DNA of 64,000 bases from Mesorhizobium sp. M00.F.Ca.ET.216.01.1.1 (GTDB lineage: Bacteria; Pseudomonadota; Alphaproteobacteria; Rhizobiales; Rhizobiaceae). The notes below the pieces were generated by a model. That model was given only the letters and a program-made list of their open reading frames with translations. It was not told the origin of the DNA and ran no database searches. Where the stretch lies: contig NZ_SADR02000006.1 in the NCBI RefSeq assembly GCF_004010325.2, positions 62,001 to 126,000 of the forward strand. Reading direction: 5' to 3'. A program made the translations under genes and the position numbers. The first letter of the stretch is position 1, and each line of letters begins with the position of its first letter. Positions 18,776-26,806 of this stretch are shown here, one piece after another.

Positions 18776-21202
18776 ATGAAATCGCATGCAAAGGTCGTGG
18801 TCATCGGCGGTGGTGTGGTCGGATGCTCCGTGCTGTTCCATTTGGTCCGCCACGGCTGGACCGACGTCGTGCTTCTGGAGCGCGACGAGCTGACTTCAGG
18901 TTCAACATGGCACGCGGCCGGCGGTATGCACACGATCAATGGCGATCCCAACGTCGCCAAGCTGCAGAAATACACGATCTCGCTGTACAAGGAGATCGAG
19001 GAACTGTCCGGCCAGGCGACCGGCGTGCACCTGACCGGCGGCGTGCTTCTGGCGGCAACCGACGCGCGGCTCGACTGGCTGCGCGGCGTCGTCGCCAAGG
19101 GCCGCTATCTCGGCATCGACCTGGAAGAGATCTCGCCGAACGAGGCAGCAGAGTTGATGCCGCTGCTCGATCCCAAGCAGTTCGTCGGCGCCGTCCGCAA
19201 CAAGGAAGACGGCCATCTCGATCCGTCCGGCGTCACCCATGCCTATGCCAAGGCCGCGCGGAAACTGGGTGCCGAGGTCGAGCGCTTCACCAAGGTCGAG
19301 GACATCGTGCGGCGCGCCGACGGGCTGTGGCGCGTCATCACCAACAAGGGCGAGGTGGTGGCCGAACATGTCGTCAATGCCGGCGGCCTTTGGGCGCGCG
19401 AGGTCGGCCGCATGGTTGGCCTCGAACTGCCGGTGCTGGCCATGGAGCACATGTATCTGATCACCGAGGACATGCCGGAGGTCGCCGCCTGGAACCAGAA
19501 GACTGGCACGGAAATCATCCATGCGGTCGATTTCGACGGCGAGCTCTATCTGCGCCAGGAGCGCGGTGGCATGCTGATGGGCACCTATGAGAAGGCCAAC
19601 AAGCCATGGTCCGAATTCCAGACGCCTTGGAATTTCGGCCACGAACTGCTGGAGCCCGACATTGACCGCATCGCGCCATCGCTGGAGGTCGGCTTCCGGC
19701 ATTTCCCAGCCTTCCAGAACACCGGCATCAAGCAGATCATCAATGGCCCCTTCACCTTCGCGCCGGACGGCAACCCGCTGGCCGGCCCGGTGCGCGGCCT
19801 GCCAGGTTTCTGGGTCGCTTGCGGCGTCATGGCGGGCTTCTCCCAGGGCGGCGGCGTCGGCCTCGCTCTGTCGAACTGGATGATCGAGGGCGATCCCGGC
19901 GCCGACATCTGGGCAATGGACGTTTCGCGTTATGGCGACTGGGCGACGATGGCCTACACCAATGCCAAGGTGCGCGAGAATTATTCGCGGCGATTTTCGA
20001 TCCGCTTTCCGAACGAGGAATTGCCAGCCGGGCGGCCGCTCAAGACCACGCCGGTATACGATCTCCTGTCTGCGAAGGGCGCGCAATGGGGCGTGGCCTA
20101 TGGGCTGGAAGTGCCGCTGTGGTACGCGCCGGAAGGCGTCAGAGACGAGTTCTCGTGGCGGCGCTCGAGCGACTTCGAGCATGTCGCAAATGAGGTCAAG
20201 ACGGTTCGCGAAGGCGTTGGCCTGTCGGAGATTTCGAGCTTTGCCAAATATAGAGTAACGGGCGAGGGCGCGGCGGCGTGGCTCGATCGCCTGCTCGCTT
20301 GCAAGCTGCCCAAGCCCGGCCGCATGACGCTGGCGCCGATGCTGAAGGGAGACGGCAGGTTGATCGGTGATTTCTCGCTGGCCAACCTAGACAATGAAGG
20401 CTGGTTCCTCGCCGGCTCTGGCATTGCCGAGCAATACCACATGCGCTGGTTCGAGGCGCATCTGCCGCAGGACGGTTCGGTCCGCATCGAGGCGCTGGCA
20501 GCAAAACTCACGGGCCTGTCGATCGCCGGACCGCAGGCGCGGGACGTGTTGGCAAAGGTTACGCGGTCGGATGTATCGAATGCGGCATTTCCGTTCATGG
20601 CCATCGGCAAGATGGATATCGGCATGGCGCCGTGCCTGGTCGGCCGCGTCAGCTACACCGGTGACCTCGGCTACGAGATCTGGGTAGCTCCGGAATGTCA
20701 GCGCGCCGCATTCCAGGCCCTGATCGCAGCCGGTGAAGAATTCAGCATCGGCCTGTTCGGCTCGCGCGCGCTCAATGCGCTTCGGCTGGAGAAGAATTAC
20801 GGCTCATGGGCGCGCGAATACCGGCCGATCTATGGGCCGCTGGAAGCCGGGCTCGACCGCTTCGTCGCCTATGGCAAGGAGGCCGACTTCATCGGCAAAG
20901 AGGCAGCGCTTGCCGAGCGCAAGCAGGGCGGCAAACTGCGCCTGCGCGCCTTCGTCGTCGATGCCACTGACGCCGATGTCATTGGTGACGAGCCGATCTG
21001 GTACGATGGTGCCGTGCGCGGCTGGGTTACCTCAGGCGGCTATGCGCATCATTCGAAAAAATCCGTCGCCATGGGCTATGTGCCGAAGGAGATCGCCGAC
21101 GAAGCCGACGGTTTCCAGATCGAACTGCTGGGCAAACGCCATGCCGCGCGCATCCAGCCGACGCCGTTGTTCGACGCGAATCTCGAGCGGATGCGTGGGT
21201 AA
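18776..21202 (+). CDS. FAD-dependent oxidoreductase with GcvT domain (dimethylglycine/sarcosine dehydrogenase-like)
   Basis: 808 residues. N-terminal half is a DAO-type flavoprotein: VVVIGGGVVGCSVLF at residues ~6-20 binds FAD, and SGSTWHAAGG carries the His that attaches FAD covalently in mammalian dimethylglycine dehydrogenase. A middle FAO_M region follows. The C-terminal half is a GcvT-type folate-binding aminomethyltransferase domain (RVSYTGDLGYEIWV, LEAGLDRFVAYGKEADFIGK). Such enzymes oxidise an N-methyl group and pass the one-carbon unit to tetrahydrofolate. Next to the MttB-family gene and downstream of an amine/peptide-type importer, it probably takes part in methylated-amine use. 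Exact substrate cannot be read from sequence. Confidence 0.9.
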   Translation: MKSHAKVVVIGGGVVGCSVLFHLVRHGWTDVVLLERDELTSGSTWHAAGGMHTINGDPNVAKLQKYTISLYKEIEELSGQATGVHLTGGVLLAATDARLDWLRGVVAKGRYLGIDLEEISPNEAAELMPLLDPKQFVGAVRNKEDGHLDPSGVTHAYAKAARKLGAEVERFTKVEDIVRRADGLWRVITNKGEVVAEHVVNAGGLWAREVGRMVGLELPVLAMEHMYLITEDMPEVAAWNQKTGTEIIHAVDFDGELYLRQERGGMLMGTYEKANKPWSEFQTPWNFGHELLEPDIDRIAPSLEVGFRHFPAFQNTGIKQIINGPFTFAPDGNPLAGPVRGLPGFWVACGVMAGFSQGGGVGLALSNWMIEGDPGADIWAMDVSRYGDWATMAYTNAKVRENYSRRFSIRFPNEELPAGRPLKTTPVYDLLSAKGAQWGVAYGLEVPLWYAPEGVRDEFSWRRSSDFEHVANEVKTVREGVGLSEISSFAKYRVTGEGAAAWLDRLLACKLPKPGRMTLAPMLKGDGRLIGDFSLANLDNEGWFLAGSGIAEQYHMRWFEAHLPQDGSVRIEALAAKLTGLSIAGPQARDVLAKVTRSDVSNAAFPFMAIGKMDIGMAPCLVGRVSYTGDLGYEIWVAPECQRAAFQALIAAGEEFSIGLFGSRALNALRLEKNYGSWAREYRPIYGPLEAGLDRFVAYGKEADFIGKEAALAERKQGGKLRLRAFVVDATDADVIGDEPIWYDGAVRGWVTSGGYAHHSKKSVAMGYVPKEIADEADGFQIELLGKRHAARIQPTPLFDANLERMRG

Positions 21203-21225
21203 GGTTCAGGCGCGGCCTCTAGGCG

Positions 21226-21618
21226 TCAGGCGCTGCGGCGATTGTCCAGCGCCAGGGCGCCGGCGCCAGCAAACATCAGATAGAGGAAGATGAAGCAGAA
21301 GGAGATCGCCGAATCGCCGCCGTTGTTGACCGGGAAAAAGTCCTGCGGCATGTGCGCCATAAAATAGGCGACGGCCATCTCGCCGCAGAGCAGGAACGCG
21401 ACCGGCCTGGTGAAGAGCCCTAGTGCCAGGAGAATGCCGCCGGCAAATTCGAGGATTCCAGCGGTGAGCGAGAGCTCGGTGAGGGCGCCGGCACGATCGC
21501 CGGCGGGAAAATTGAACAGTTTCTGGGTGCCGTGTTCGGTGAATTGCAGTGCCGTCATGATGCGCAAGGCGGTGAGGGCGAAAGACTGATATCTGGCGAG
21601 ACCTTCGAAAAGCTTCAT
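21226..21618 (-). CDS. DoxX family membrane protein
   Basis: Small inner-membrane protein of 130 residues with about four hydrophobic segments, beginning MKLFEGLARYQSFALTALRI. Blocks FTEHGTQKLFNFPAGD, GILEFAGGILLALGLFTRP and FFPVNNGGDSAISFCFIFLY are typical of the DoxX family. Family roles vary (quinone-linked respiration, oxidative stress) and are mostly unproven. It is convergent with the upstream flavoprotein gene (23-base gap) and stands alone. Confidence 0.9.
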   Translation of the reverse strand: MKLFEGLARYQSFALTALRIMTALQFTEHGTQKLFNFPAGDRAGALTELSLTAGILEFAGGILLALGLFTRPVAFLLCGEMAVAYFMAHMPQDFFPVNNGGDSAISFCFIFLYLMFAGAGALALDNRRSA

Positions 21619-21843
21619 TCAAAACTCCATTTTTCAAACCTCCCGGTTCGGCCATAGATCATCGTCAAATGGAGGGCCATTCACATCGCCCGGCCTGCCA
21701 TCAATTGTCGGTGAAGCCGGCTGTTTAGGCTTGGAGATCGCCCAGAATGCGCAGGGGCAGCGCCTCCTCTGCCCTGCCGGATAGAGGAGGCGCGAAGGAA
21801 CGCCAGCTGCGACAAACGTGAGCCGCGCGCGACGCCTGCCTTC

Positions 21844-22620
21844 TTATCGTCCCGGCGCGATAAGCGCGAAATGGGCGCCTTGCGGGTCCGTGCACTGCAC
21901 GATCCATTGGCCGCCGGGCACCTCTTGCGGGCCCATCAGGATCTGGCCGCCATTGTCGGTGACGCGTTTGGCCGCCGCGTCGATGCCGGGCACATTGAAG
22001 TAGAACTGCCAGACCGGCACTGGGACCTGCTCGGGCTTGTTCATCATGCCGCCAATGGGCTCGCCGCCGGCGGCGAAAACCTGATAGACGCCCATTTCGC
22101 CCATGTCGAAGTCACCGGCCTTGGTCCAGCCGAACTGATCGGAATAGAAATCGAACGCGGCGCGCCAGTCGGTCGTATAGAGCTCATGCCAGCCAATATT
22201 GCCGGGCGTCGCCGACGGCATCGGCGGCTGGTCGGGGCCATCCGGCTGCAGGAAGTTGAAGGTCGCGCCTTGCGGATCGGCGACGACGGCAAAGCGGCCG
22301 ACGCCCGGAATGTCGTCGGGTTCGCGGTGAACCGTACCGCCGGCCGCCTTCAACGATTTTGTCGAGGCATCGACGTCCCTGGTGTGGATGTAGCCGAGCC
22401 AGGCCGGCGGCATGCCCATCTTGCGTACTTCCTCCGGCTGCGCCATCAGTCCGCCGACGCCGCGCTCGCCGACATTCATGACGATATAGCGCGGCATGCC
22501 CGGCGCGCCGTCGAAGGCCTGCGCCTTCCAGCCGACAACGGCTGTGTAGAACGCCTCGGCGGCGTCGAGATCGGTGGTCATGAGTTCGTACCAGAAGAAG
22601 GGCATCGGGGATTTTGGCAT
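21844..22620 (-). CDS. VOC family protein with two glyoxalase-like domains
   Basis: 258 residues in two vicinal-oxygen-chelate halves. The first begins MPFFWYELMTTDLDAAEAFY, the second GWHELYTTDWRAAFDFYSDQ near residue 135; each starts with the family pattern of a metal-ligand position and an FY-rich helix. The second half ends QWIVQCTDPQGAHFALIAP. Start set at ATG 22620 because AAGGAG lies 8 bases upstream; the in-frame start at 22656 lacks this. Function within the very mixed family (glyoxalase, dioxygenase, resistance, or structural) cannot be assigned. It is divergent from preT. Confidence 0.88.
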   Translation of the reverse strand: MPKSPMPFFWYELMTTDLDAAEAFYTAVVGWKAQAFDGAPGMPRYIVMNVGERGVGGLMAQPEEVRKMGMPPAWLGYIHTRDVDASTKSLKAAGGTVHREPDDIPGVGRFAVVADPQGATFNFLQPDGPDQPPMPSATPGNIGWHELYTTDWRAAFDFYSDQFGWTKAGDFDMGEMGVYQVFAAGGEPIGGMMNKPEQVPVPVWQFYFNVPGIDAAAKRVTDNGGQILMGPQEVPGGQWIVQCTDPQGAHFALIAPGR

Positions 22621-22729
22621 TTTTCGTGCTCCTTGCGGTTTCCAGTCATTGATCATGCGTGATCTATTCTAGGACGATCTTCGCGACGAAATTCCGACAG
22701 CCGAGCCAAAAAAGACGGCGCAAACGCCG

Positions 22730-22761
22730 AATAAACATGAGTATATTTATCATGTTTTATT
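22730..22761. promoter_or_regulatory. Inverted repeat upstream of preT
   Basis: AATAAACATGA at 22730-22740 is mirrored by TCATGTTTTATT at 22750-22761 with one base of slippage. It sits in an AT-rich stretch about 100 bases before preT, between divergent genes, and could be an operator or part of the promoter. Confidence 0.45.
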
Positions 22762-22789
22762 GAAGCTTTTCATTGGTTTGCACTGAAAA

Positions 22790-22805
22790 TTGACCAATTG
22801 ATAAA
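22790..22805. promoter_or_regulatory. RutR-like box before preT
   Basis: TTGACCAATTGATAAA keeps the whole left half of the E. coli RutR consensus TTGACCANNTGGTCAA and a partly matching right half (TGATAA). It lies 53 bases before the preT start. A RutR-like regulator is encoded at 29374-30003 in the same catabolic region. Confidence 0.5.
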
Positions 22806-22857
22806 AAAATAAAACGTGCTAGCCTTCCCCAAAATGAAAAAACATGGGGAACTGACG

Positions 22858-24222
22858 ATGCCAGAAGGCCAGTTCAAGGAAGGTATTGCCGGCGGTCGGC
22901 TTTCGCCCCAGCAATACGCGGACAATTTTTCCGACCTGCATCCGCCGCTCGACCATCACGAGGCGTTGGTCGAGTCCGACCGCTGCTATTTCTGTTACGA
23001 TGCGCCGTGCATGAATGCATGCCCGACTTCGATCGACATCCCGCTGTTCATCCGCCAGATCTCGACCGGCAATCCGTTCGGCTCTGCCAAGACGATCTTC
23101 GACCAGAACATCCTCGGCGGCATGTGCGCCCGCGTCTGTCCGACCGAGACGCTGTGCGAGGAGGTCTGCGTGCGCGAAGTGGCCGAAGGCAAGCCGGTGC
23201 AGATCGGCCGGCTTCAGCGCTACGCCACCGATGTCGCCATGGCCGAGAACAAGCAGTTCTATGCGCGCGCCGCTCCCACCGGCAAGACGGTCGCCGTGGT
23301 CGGGGCCGGGCCGGCGGGGCTTGCCGCGGCGCATCGGCTGGCCCGCTACGGTCACGACGTGACCATACTGGAAGCCCGCCCGAAGGCCGGCGGTCTGAAT
23401 GAATACGGCATCGCCGCCTACAAGAGCATCGACAATTTCGCCCAGGCCGAGGTCGACTACGTGACCTCGATCGGCGGCATCGACATCCAGAACGGCAAGG
23501 CGCTCGGCCGCGACTACCAGCTGTCGGACCTGACCAGGAACTACGATGCGGTGTTTCTCGGCATGGGGCTTGGCGGCGTCAATGCGCTGCGCGCCGATGG
23601 CGAGGAGACGCAAGGGGTCGCCAATGCCGTGGAGTTCATTGCGGAGCTTCGCCAGGCCATCGATCTTGCCAGCCTGCCGGTCGGCCGGCGCGTCGTCGTC
23701 ATCGGCGGCGGCATGACGGCGATCGATGCCGCGGTGCAGTCAAAGCTGCTCGGCGCCGAAGAGGTGACGATCTGCTACCGGCGCGGCCAGGAGCACATGA
23801 ATGCCTCCGAGTTCGAGCAGGATCTGGCCGCCGCCAATGGCGTCACCATTCGTCACTGGCTGCAGCCGAAGCGGGTTGTCGCCGAGGGCGGCAAGGTCAG
23901 CGCCATCGAACTCGAATATACGGCGATGAAGGGCGAGAAACTCGTCGGCACCGGCGAGACGCTGACGCTCGCCGCCGACCAGGTGTTCAAGGCGATCGGC
24001 CAGAGCTTTGTTCCGGCTGCGCTGAACGGCAGTGGCGCCTCGATCACGCTGGAAGCCGGTCGCATCAAGGTCGACGCCGAAGGCCGCACCTTGCTGCAGA
24101 ACGTCTGGGCCGGCGGCGACTGCATTTTCGGCGGCGACGACCTCACCGTCTCCGCCGTTGCGCAAGGCCGCGACGCGGCCGAATCAATCCATCGGGCACT
24201 GACCTCGAACGGGAGGGCATGA
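22858..24222 (+). CDS. preT: NAD-dependent dihydropyrimidine dehydrogenase subunit PreT
   Basis: Electron-input subunit of the enzyme that reduces uracil and thymine to their 5,6-dihydro forms; 454 residues. The N-terminal region (~40-120) holds two iron-sulfur clusters: CYFCYDAPCMNAC and MCARVCPTETLCEEVC. Then come FAD binding (VAVVGAGPAGLAAAHRLARY), NAD(P)H binding (VVVIGGGMTAIDAAVQSKLL) and the C-terminal FAD block VWAGGDCIFGGDD. Start set at ATG 22858 with GGGGAA 10 bases upstream, rather than the GTG at 22816. Stop and preA start overlap by 4 bases, so the two subunits are probably translated together. First step of the reductive pyrimidine pathway. Confidence 0.95.
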   Translation: MPEGQFKEGIAGGRLSPQQYADNFSDLHPPLDHHEALVESDRCYFCYDAPCMNACPTSIDIPLFIRQISTGNPFGSAKTIFDQNILGGMCARVCPTETLCEEVCVREVAEGKPVQIGRLQRYATDVAMAENKQFYARAAPTGKTVAVVGAGPAGLAAAHRLARYGHDVTILEARPKAGGLNEYGIAAYKSIDNFAQAEVDYVTSIGGIDIQNGKALGRDYQLSDLTRNYDAVFLGMGLGGVNALRADGEETQGVANAVEFIAELRQAIDLASLPVGRRVVVIGGGMTAIDAAVQSKLLGAEEVTICYRRGQEHMNASEFEQDLAAANGVTIRHWLQPKRVVAEGGKVSAIELEYTAMKGEKLVGTGETLTLAADQVFKAIGQSFVPAALNGSGASITLEAGRIKVDAEGRTLLQNVWAGGDCIFGGDDLTVSAVAQGRDAAESIHRALTSNGRA

Positions 24223-25538
24223 GCATGGCAGACATCCGCAACAATTTCATCGGCATTAAATCGCCGAACCCGTTCTGGCTGGCTTCGGCGCCGCCGACCG
24301 ACAAGGCCTACAACGTCATCCGCGCCTTCAGGGCGGGCTGGGGTGGCGTGGTGTGGAAGACGCTCGGCGAGGAGGGACCGCCGGTGGTCAACGTCAACGG
24401 CCCGCGCTACGGCGCGATCTGGGGCGCCGATCGCCGCCTGCTCGGTTTGAACAACATCGAGCTGATCACCGACCGCGACCTGCAGACCAATCTGCGTGAG
24501 ATCAAACAGGTCAAGAAGGACTGGCCGGACCGCGCCATCGTCGTCTCGCTGATGGTGCCGTGCGTGGAGGAAAGCTGGAAGGCGATCCTGCCGGTGGTCG
24601 AGGAGACGGAGGCCGACGGCATCGAGCTCAATTTCGGCTGCCCGCATGGCATGTCGGAACGCGGCATGGGTGCGGCCGTTGGCCAGGTGCCGGAATACAT
24701 CGAAATGGTGGTGCGCTGGTGCAAGGCCAACACCCGCATGCCCGTCATCACCAAGCTGACGCCCAACATCACCGACATACGCAAGCCGGCGCGGGCAGCA
24801 TTTGCCGGCGGCACCGACGCGGTGTCGCTGATCAACACCATCAATTCGATCACCGGCGTCAACCTCGACAATTTCGCACCGGAACCGACCATTGACGGCA
24901 AGGGCTCGCATGGCGGCTATTGCGGCCCGGCAGTGAAGCCGATCGCAATGAACATGGTGGCCGAGATCGCACGCGACCAGGAAACGCGCGGCCTGCCGAT
25001 CTCCGGCATCGGCGGCATCACCACCTGGCGTGATGCGGCCGAGTTCATGGCGCTCGGCGCCGGCAATGTGCAGGTCTGCACGGCGGCAATGACCTACGGC
25101 TTCAAGATCGTGCAGGAGATGATCGCCGGCCTGGAAAACTGGATGGACGAGAAGGGCCATGCCTCGCTCGACGACATCATCGGCCGCGCCGCGCCCAACG
25201 TCACCGATTGGCAGTATCTCAACCTCAACTATGTCGCCAAGGCGCATATCGACCAGGACGCCTGCATCAAATGCGGCCGCTGCCATATCGCCTGCGAGGA
25301 CACCTCGCACCAGGCGATCACCAGCATGGTCGACGGCGTCAGGCATTTCGAGGTGATCGAGGCCGAATGCGTCGGCTGCAATCTCTGCGTCAACGTCTGC
25401 CCGGTGGAGAACTGCATTACCATGGAGCCGCTGGCCGCAGGAGTGGTCGACCAGCGCACCGGCAAGCCGGTGTCGCCGATCTATGCCAACTGGACGACGC
25501 ATCCGAACAACCCGATGGCCAAGGTGGCCGCCGAATAA
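24219..25538 (+). CDS. preA: NAD-dependent dihydropyrimidine dehydrogenase subunit PreA
   Basis: Catalytic subunit, 439 residues. An FMN-binding dihydroorotate dehydrogenase-like barrel fills residues ~1-320. The active-site loop CPHGMSERGMGAAVGQ closely follows the one in mammalian DPD, whose Cys is the general acid. The C-terminal tail carries two ferredoxin-type 4Fe-4S motifs, CIKCGRCHIACE and CVGCNLCVNVCPVENC, which receive electrons from PreT. The start overlaps the preT stop by 4 bases (ATGA); a second in-frame ATG lies two codons later. A hairpin with T-run follows at 25556. It makes dihydrouracil for the dihydropyrimidinase at 33473. Confidence 0.96.
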   Translation: MSMADIRNNFIGIKSPNPFWLASAPPTDKAYNVIRAFRAGWGGVVWKTLGEEGPPVVNVNGPRYGAIWGADRRLLGLNNIELITDRDLQTNLREIKQVKKDWPDRAIVVSLMVPCVEESWKAILPVVEETEADGIELNFGCPHGMSERGMGAAVGQVPEYIEMVVRWCKANTRMPVITKLTPNITDIRKPARAAFAGGTDAVSLINTINSITGVNLDNFAPEPTIDGKGSHGGYCGPAVKPIAMNMVAEIARDQETRGLPISGIGGITTWRDAAEFMALGAGNVQVCTAAMTYGFKIVQEMIAGLENWMDEKGHASLDDIIGRAAPNVTDWQYLNLNYVAKAHIDQDACIKCGRCHIACEDTSHQAITSMVDGVRHFEVIEAECVGCNLCVNVCPVENCITMEPLAAGVVDQRTGKPVSPIYANWTTHPNNPMAKVAAE

Positions 25539-25555
25539 GGGTACAACCCGTTGCG

Positions 25556-25585
25556 AAAAAGCGGCGCTTCCCGGCGCCGTTTTTT
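25556..25585 (+). terminator. Rho-independent terminator after preA
   Basis: A-run, stem CGGCGC (25562-25567), six-base loop, GCGCCG (25574-25579), then six T. Confidence 0.85.
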
Positions 25586-25608
25586 CACATAGCCTATTGC
25601 AGATAATC

Positions 25609-25623
25609 TATATCCAGGATATA
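25609..25623. promoter_or_regulatory. Palindrome before the Rrf2 gene
   Basis: TATATCC-A-GGATATA is a perfect 7+1+7 palindrome 29 bases before the regulator's start. The spacing and symmetry fit an operator used for self-control by the Rrf2 protein. Confidence 0.5.
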
Positions 25624-25651
25624 AAATATCCATGAATATGAGATCAGTGCG

Positions 25652-26170
25652 ATGAAGCTGAGTGAGGGCGTTGAAGCGGCCATCCACTGCGCCGCCATGC
25701 TGGCCGGCGTGGAAGGCCAAGGCACCTTGCCGGGCGCCGCCATGGCAGAAGCCTTCGGCCTGTCGCCGAGCTATCTACTGAAGCATCTCAACGCACTGAC
25801 GGCAGCAGGCATCCTGGAATCGGTGCCGGGGCCGGCGGGAGGCTACCGGCTGGCGCGCGCGACCGAACGCATAACGCTGCTAGATATCGTGCTGGCCATC
25901 GAAGGGCGCGACCCGGCTTTCCGCTGCGGCGAGATCCGCCAGTGCGGCCCGGCCAGGCTCGATGCTTCGGCCTATGCAAAACCGTGCGGCATCAATGTCG
26001 CGATGCAGAAGGCCGAGCGCGCCTATCGCGCCGCTCTCGCCGAGGCCCGACTGTCCGATATCGTGGCGAAACATATGAGGGATGCCGACCCCCGCTCGGT
26101 TGCAGCGAACCGCGCTTTCGTCGAGCGCCATCAGCGGCCACAGAAATCCACCAAGCAAACTGAAAGGTAA
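25652..26170 (+). CDS. Rrf2 family transcriptional regulator
   Basis: 172 residues. N-terminal winged helix (MKLSEGVEAAIHCAAMLAG, then SPSYLLKHLNALTAAGIL and GPAGGYRLAR). Three Cys follow in FRCGEIRQCGP and KPCGI, spaced C-x5-C-x13-C, where other Rrf2 proteins hold an iron-sulfur cluster or sense redox state; whether this one does cannot be told. It is followed after 4 bases by an AhpD-like gene, so it most likely controls that peroxidase-type partner and itself through the palindrome just upstream. Confidence 0.9.
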   Translation: MKLSEGVEAAIHCAAMLAGVEGQGTLPGAAMAEAFGLSPSYLLKHLNALTAAGILESVPGPAGGYRLARATERITLLDIVLAIEGRDPAFRCGEIRQCGPARLDASAYAKPCGINVAMQKAERAYRAALAEARLSDIVAKHMRDADPRSVAANRAFVERHQRPQKSTKQTER

Positions 26171-26174
26171 GACG

Positions 26175-26633
26175 ATGAAACAGAGGCTTCAATTCTTCGC
26201 CAAGGCGCCAGAAATCATGAAGGCGGTGTCGGCGCTCAACAAGGCGGTGGAGGAGTGCGGGCTGGAGGCAAGCCTGTTGCATCTGATCAAGTTGCGTGCC
26301 TCGCAGATCAACGGCTGTTCGTATTGCGTCGAGATGCATAGCCGCGAGGCGCGCCACGACGGCGAGACCGAACAGCGGCTCTATCTGGTTTCGGCGTGGA
26401 AGGAATCGCCGCTGTATTCCGAGCGTGAGCGTGCCGCGTTCGCCTGGACCGAGGCGGTGACCATGATCGCCGACGGGGGTGTTTCGGATGCGCTCTACGC
26501 AGAAACGCTCGAGCATTTCTCGGAAGAGGAACTGGTCAAGCTGACGGTGGCGATGGGCATGATCAATGCCTGGAACAGGTTGTGCGTCTCCTTCCATGCG
26601 ATGCATCCGGTATCGGCGGCGATCGCCGCTTGA
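26175..26633 (+). CDS. Carboxymuconolactone decarboxylase / AhpD-like protein
   Basis: 152 residues of the CMD family. The redox motif CSYC with following VEMH is at about residues 49-56, the AhpD-type CxxCxxxH site, so a peroxidase or thiol-disulfide role is likely rather than muconolactone chemistry. The middle block AFAWTEAVTMIADG is family-typical. Start at ATG 26175, 4 bases after the Rrf2 stop with GAAAGG just upstream. Operon partner of the Rrf2 regulator; a strong terminator follows at 26643. Confidence 0.9.
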   Translation: MKQRLQFFAKAPEIMKAVSALNKAVEECGLEASLLHLIKLRASQINGCSYCVEMHSREARHDGETEQRLYLVSAWKESPLYSERERAAFAWTEAVTMIADGGVSDALYAETLEHFSEEELVKLTVAMGMINAWNRLCVSFHAMHPVSAAIAA

Positions 26634-26642
26634 GCAGGCACG

Positions 26643-26680
26643 AACCGGGCGCGGCCTAGCGCTGCGCGCCCGGTTTTTTG
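26643..26680 (+). terminator. Terminator after the AhpD-like gene
   Basis: AACCGGGCGCG (26643-26653) pairs with CGCGCCCGGTT (26665-26675), an 11-bp stem, followed by more T. Confidence 0.85.
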
Positions 26681-26681
26681 C

Positions 26682-26725
26682 GCATGTCGTTACGCCAAAA
26701 CGCTGCGCAGTTTTGGGAGGCAAGC
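26682..26725. repeat. Dispersed palindrome GCATGTCG family, copy 1
   Basis: GCATGTCGTTACGCCAAAA, a GCTGCGCA spacer, then TTTTGGG and a degraded right end. The same layout recurs at 48561-48606 and 63641-63685. Confidence 0.7.
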
Positions 26726-26737
26726 CCTGTTTTTCTT

Positions 26738-26806
26738 GAGCATGATCTTTTCCAAAAACCGGTTTCCACTTTTTGCTGCGCTGACTTTCGGTTCGGGATC
26801 ATACTC
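26738..26806. repeat. Dispersed repeat with GAGCATGATC ends
   Basis: GAGCATGATC at 26738 is mirrored by GATCATACTC at 26797-26806 with one mismatch. An inner part, CTTTTTGCTGCGCTGACTTT then CGGTTCGG, recurs at 57252-57278. The right end reaches the stop codon of the SDR gene on the minus strand. Confidence 0.65.

Noticed and set aside
21725..21907. 60-residue minus-strand frame between DoxX and VOC genes
   Set aside because: Arg-rich shadow composition and overlap with the VOC gene end; the ~225-base gap shows nothing else.
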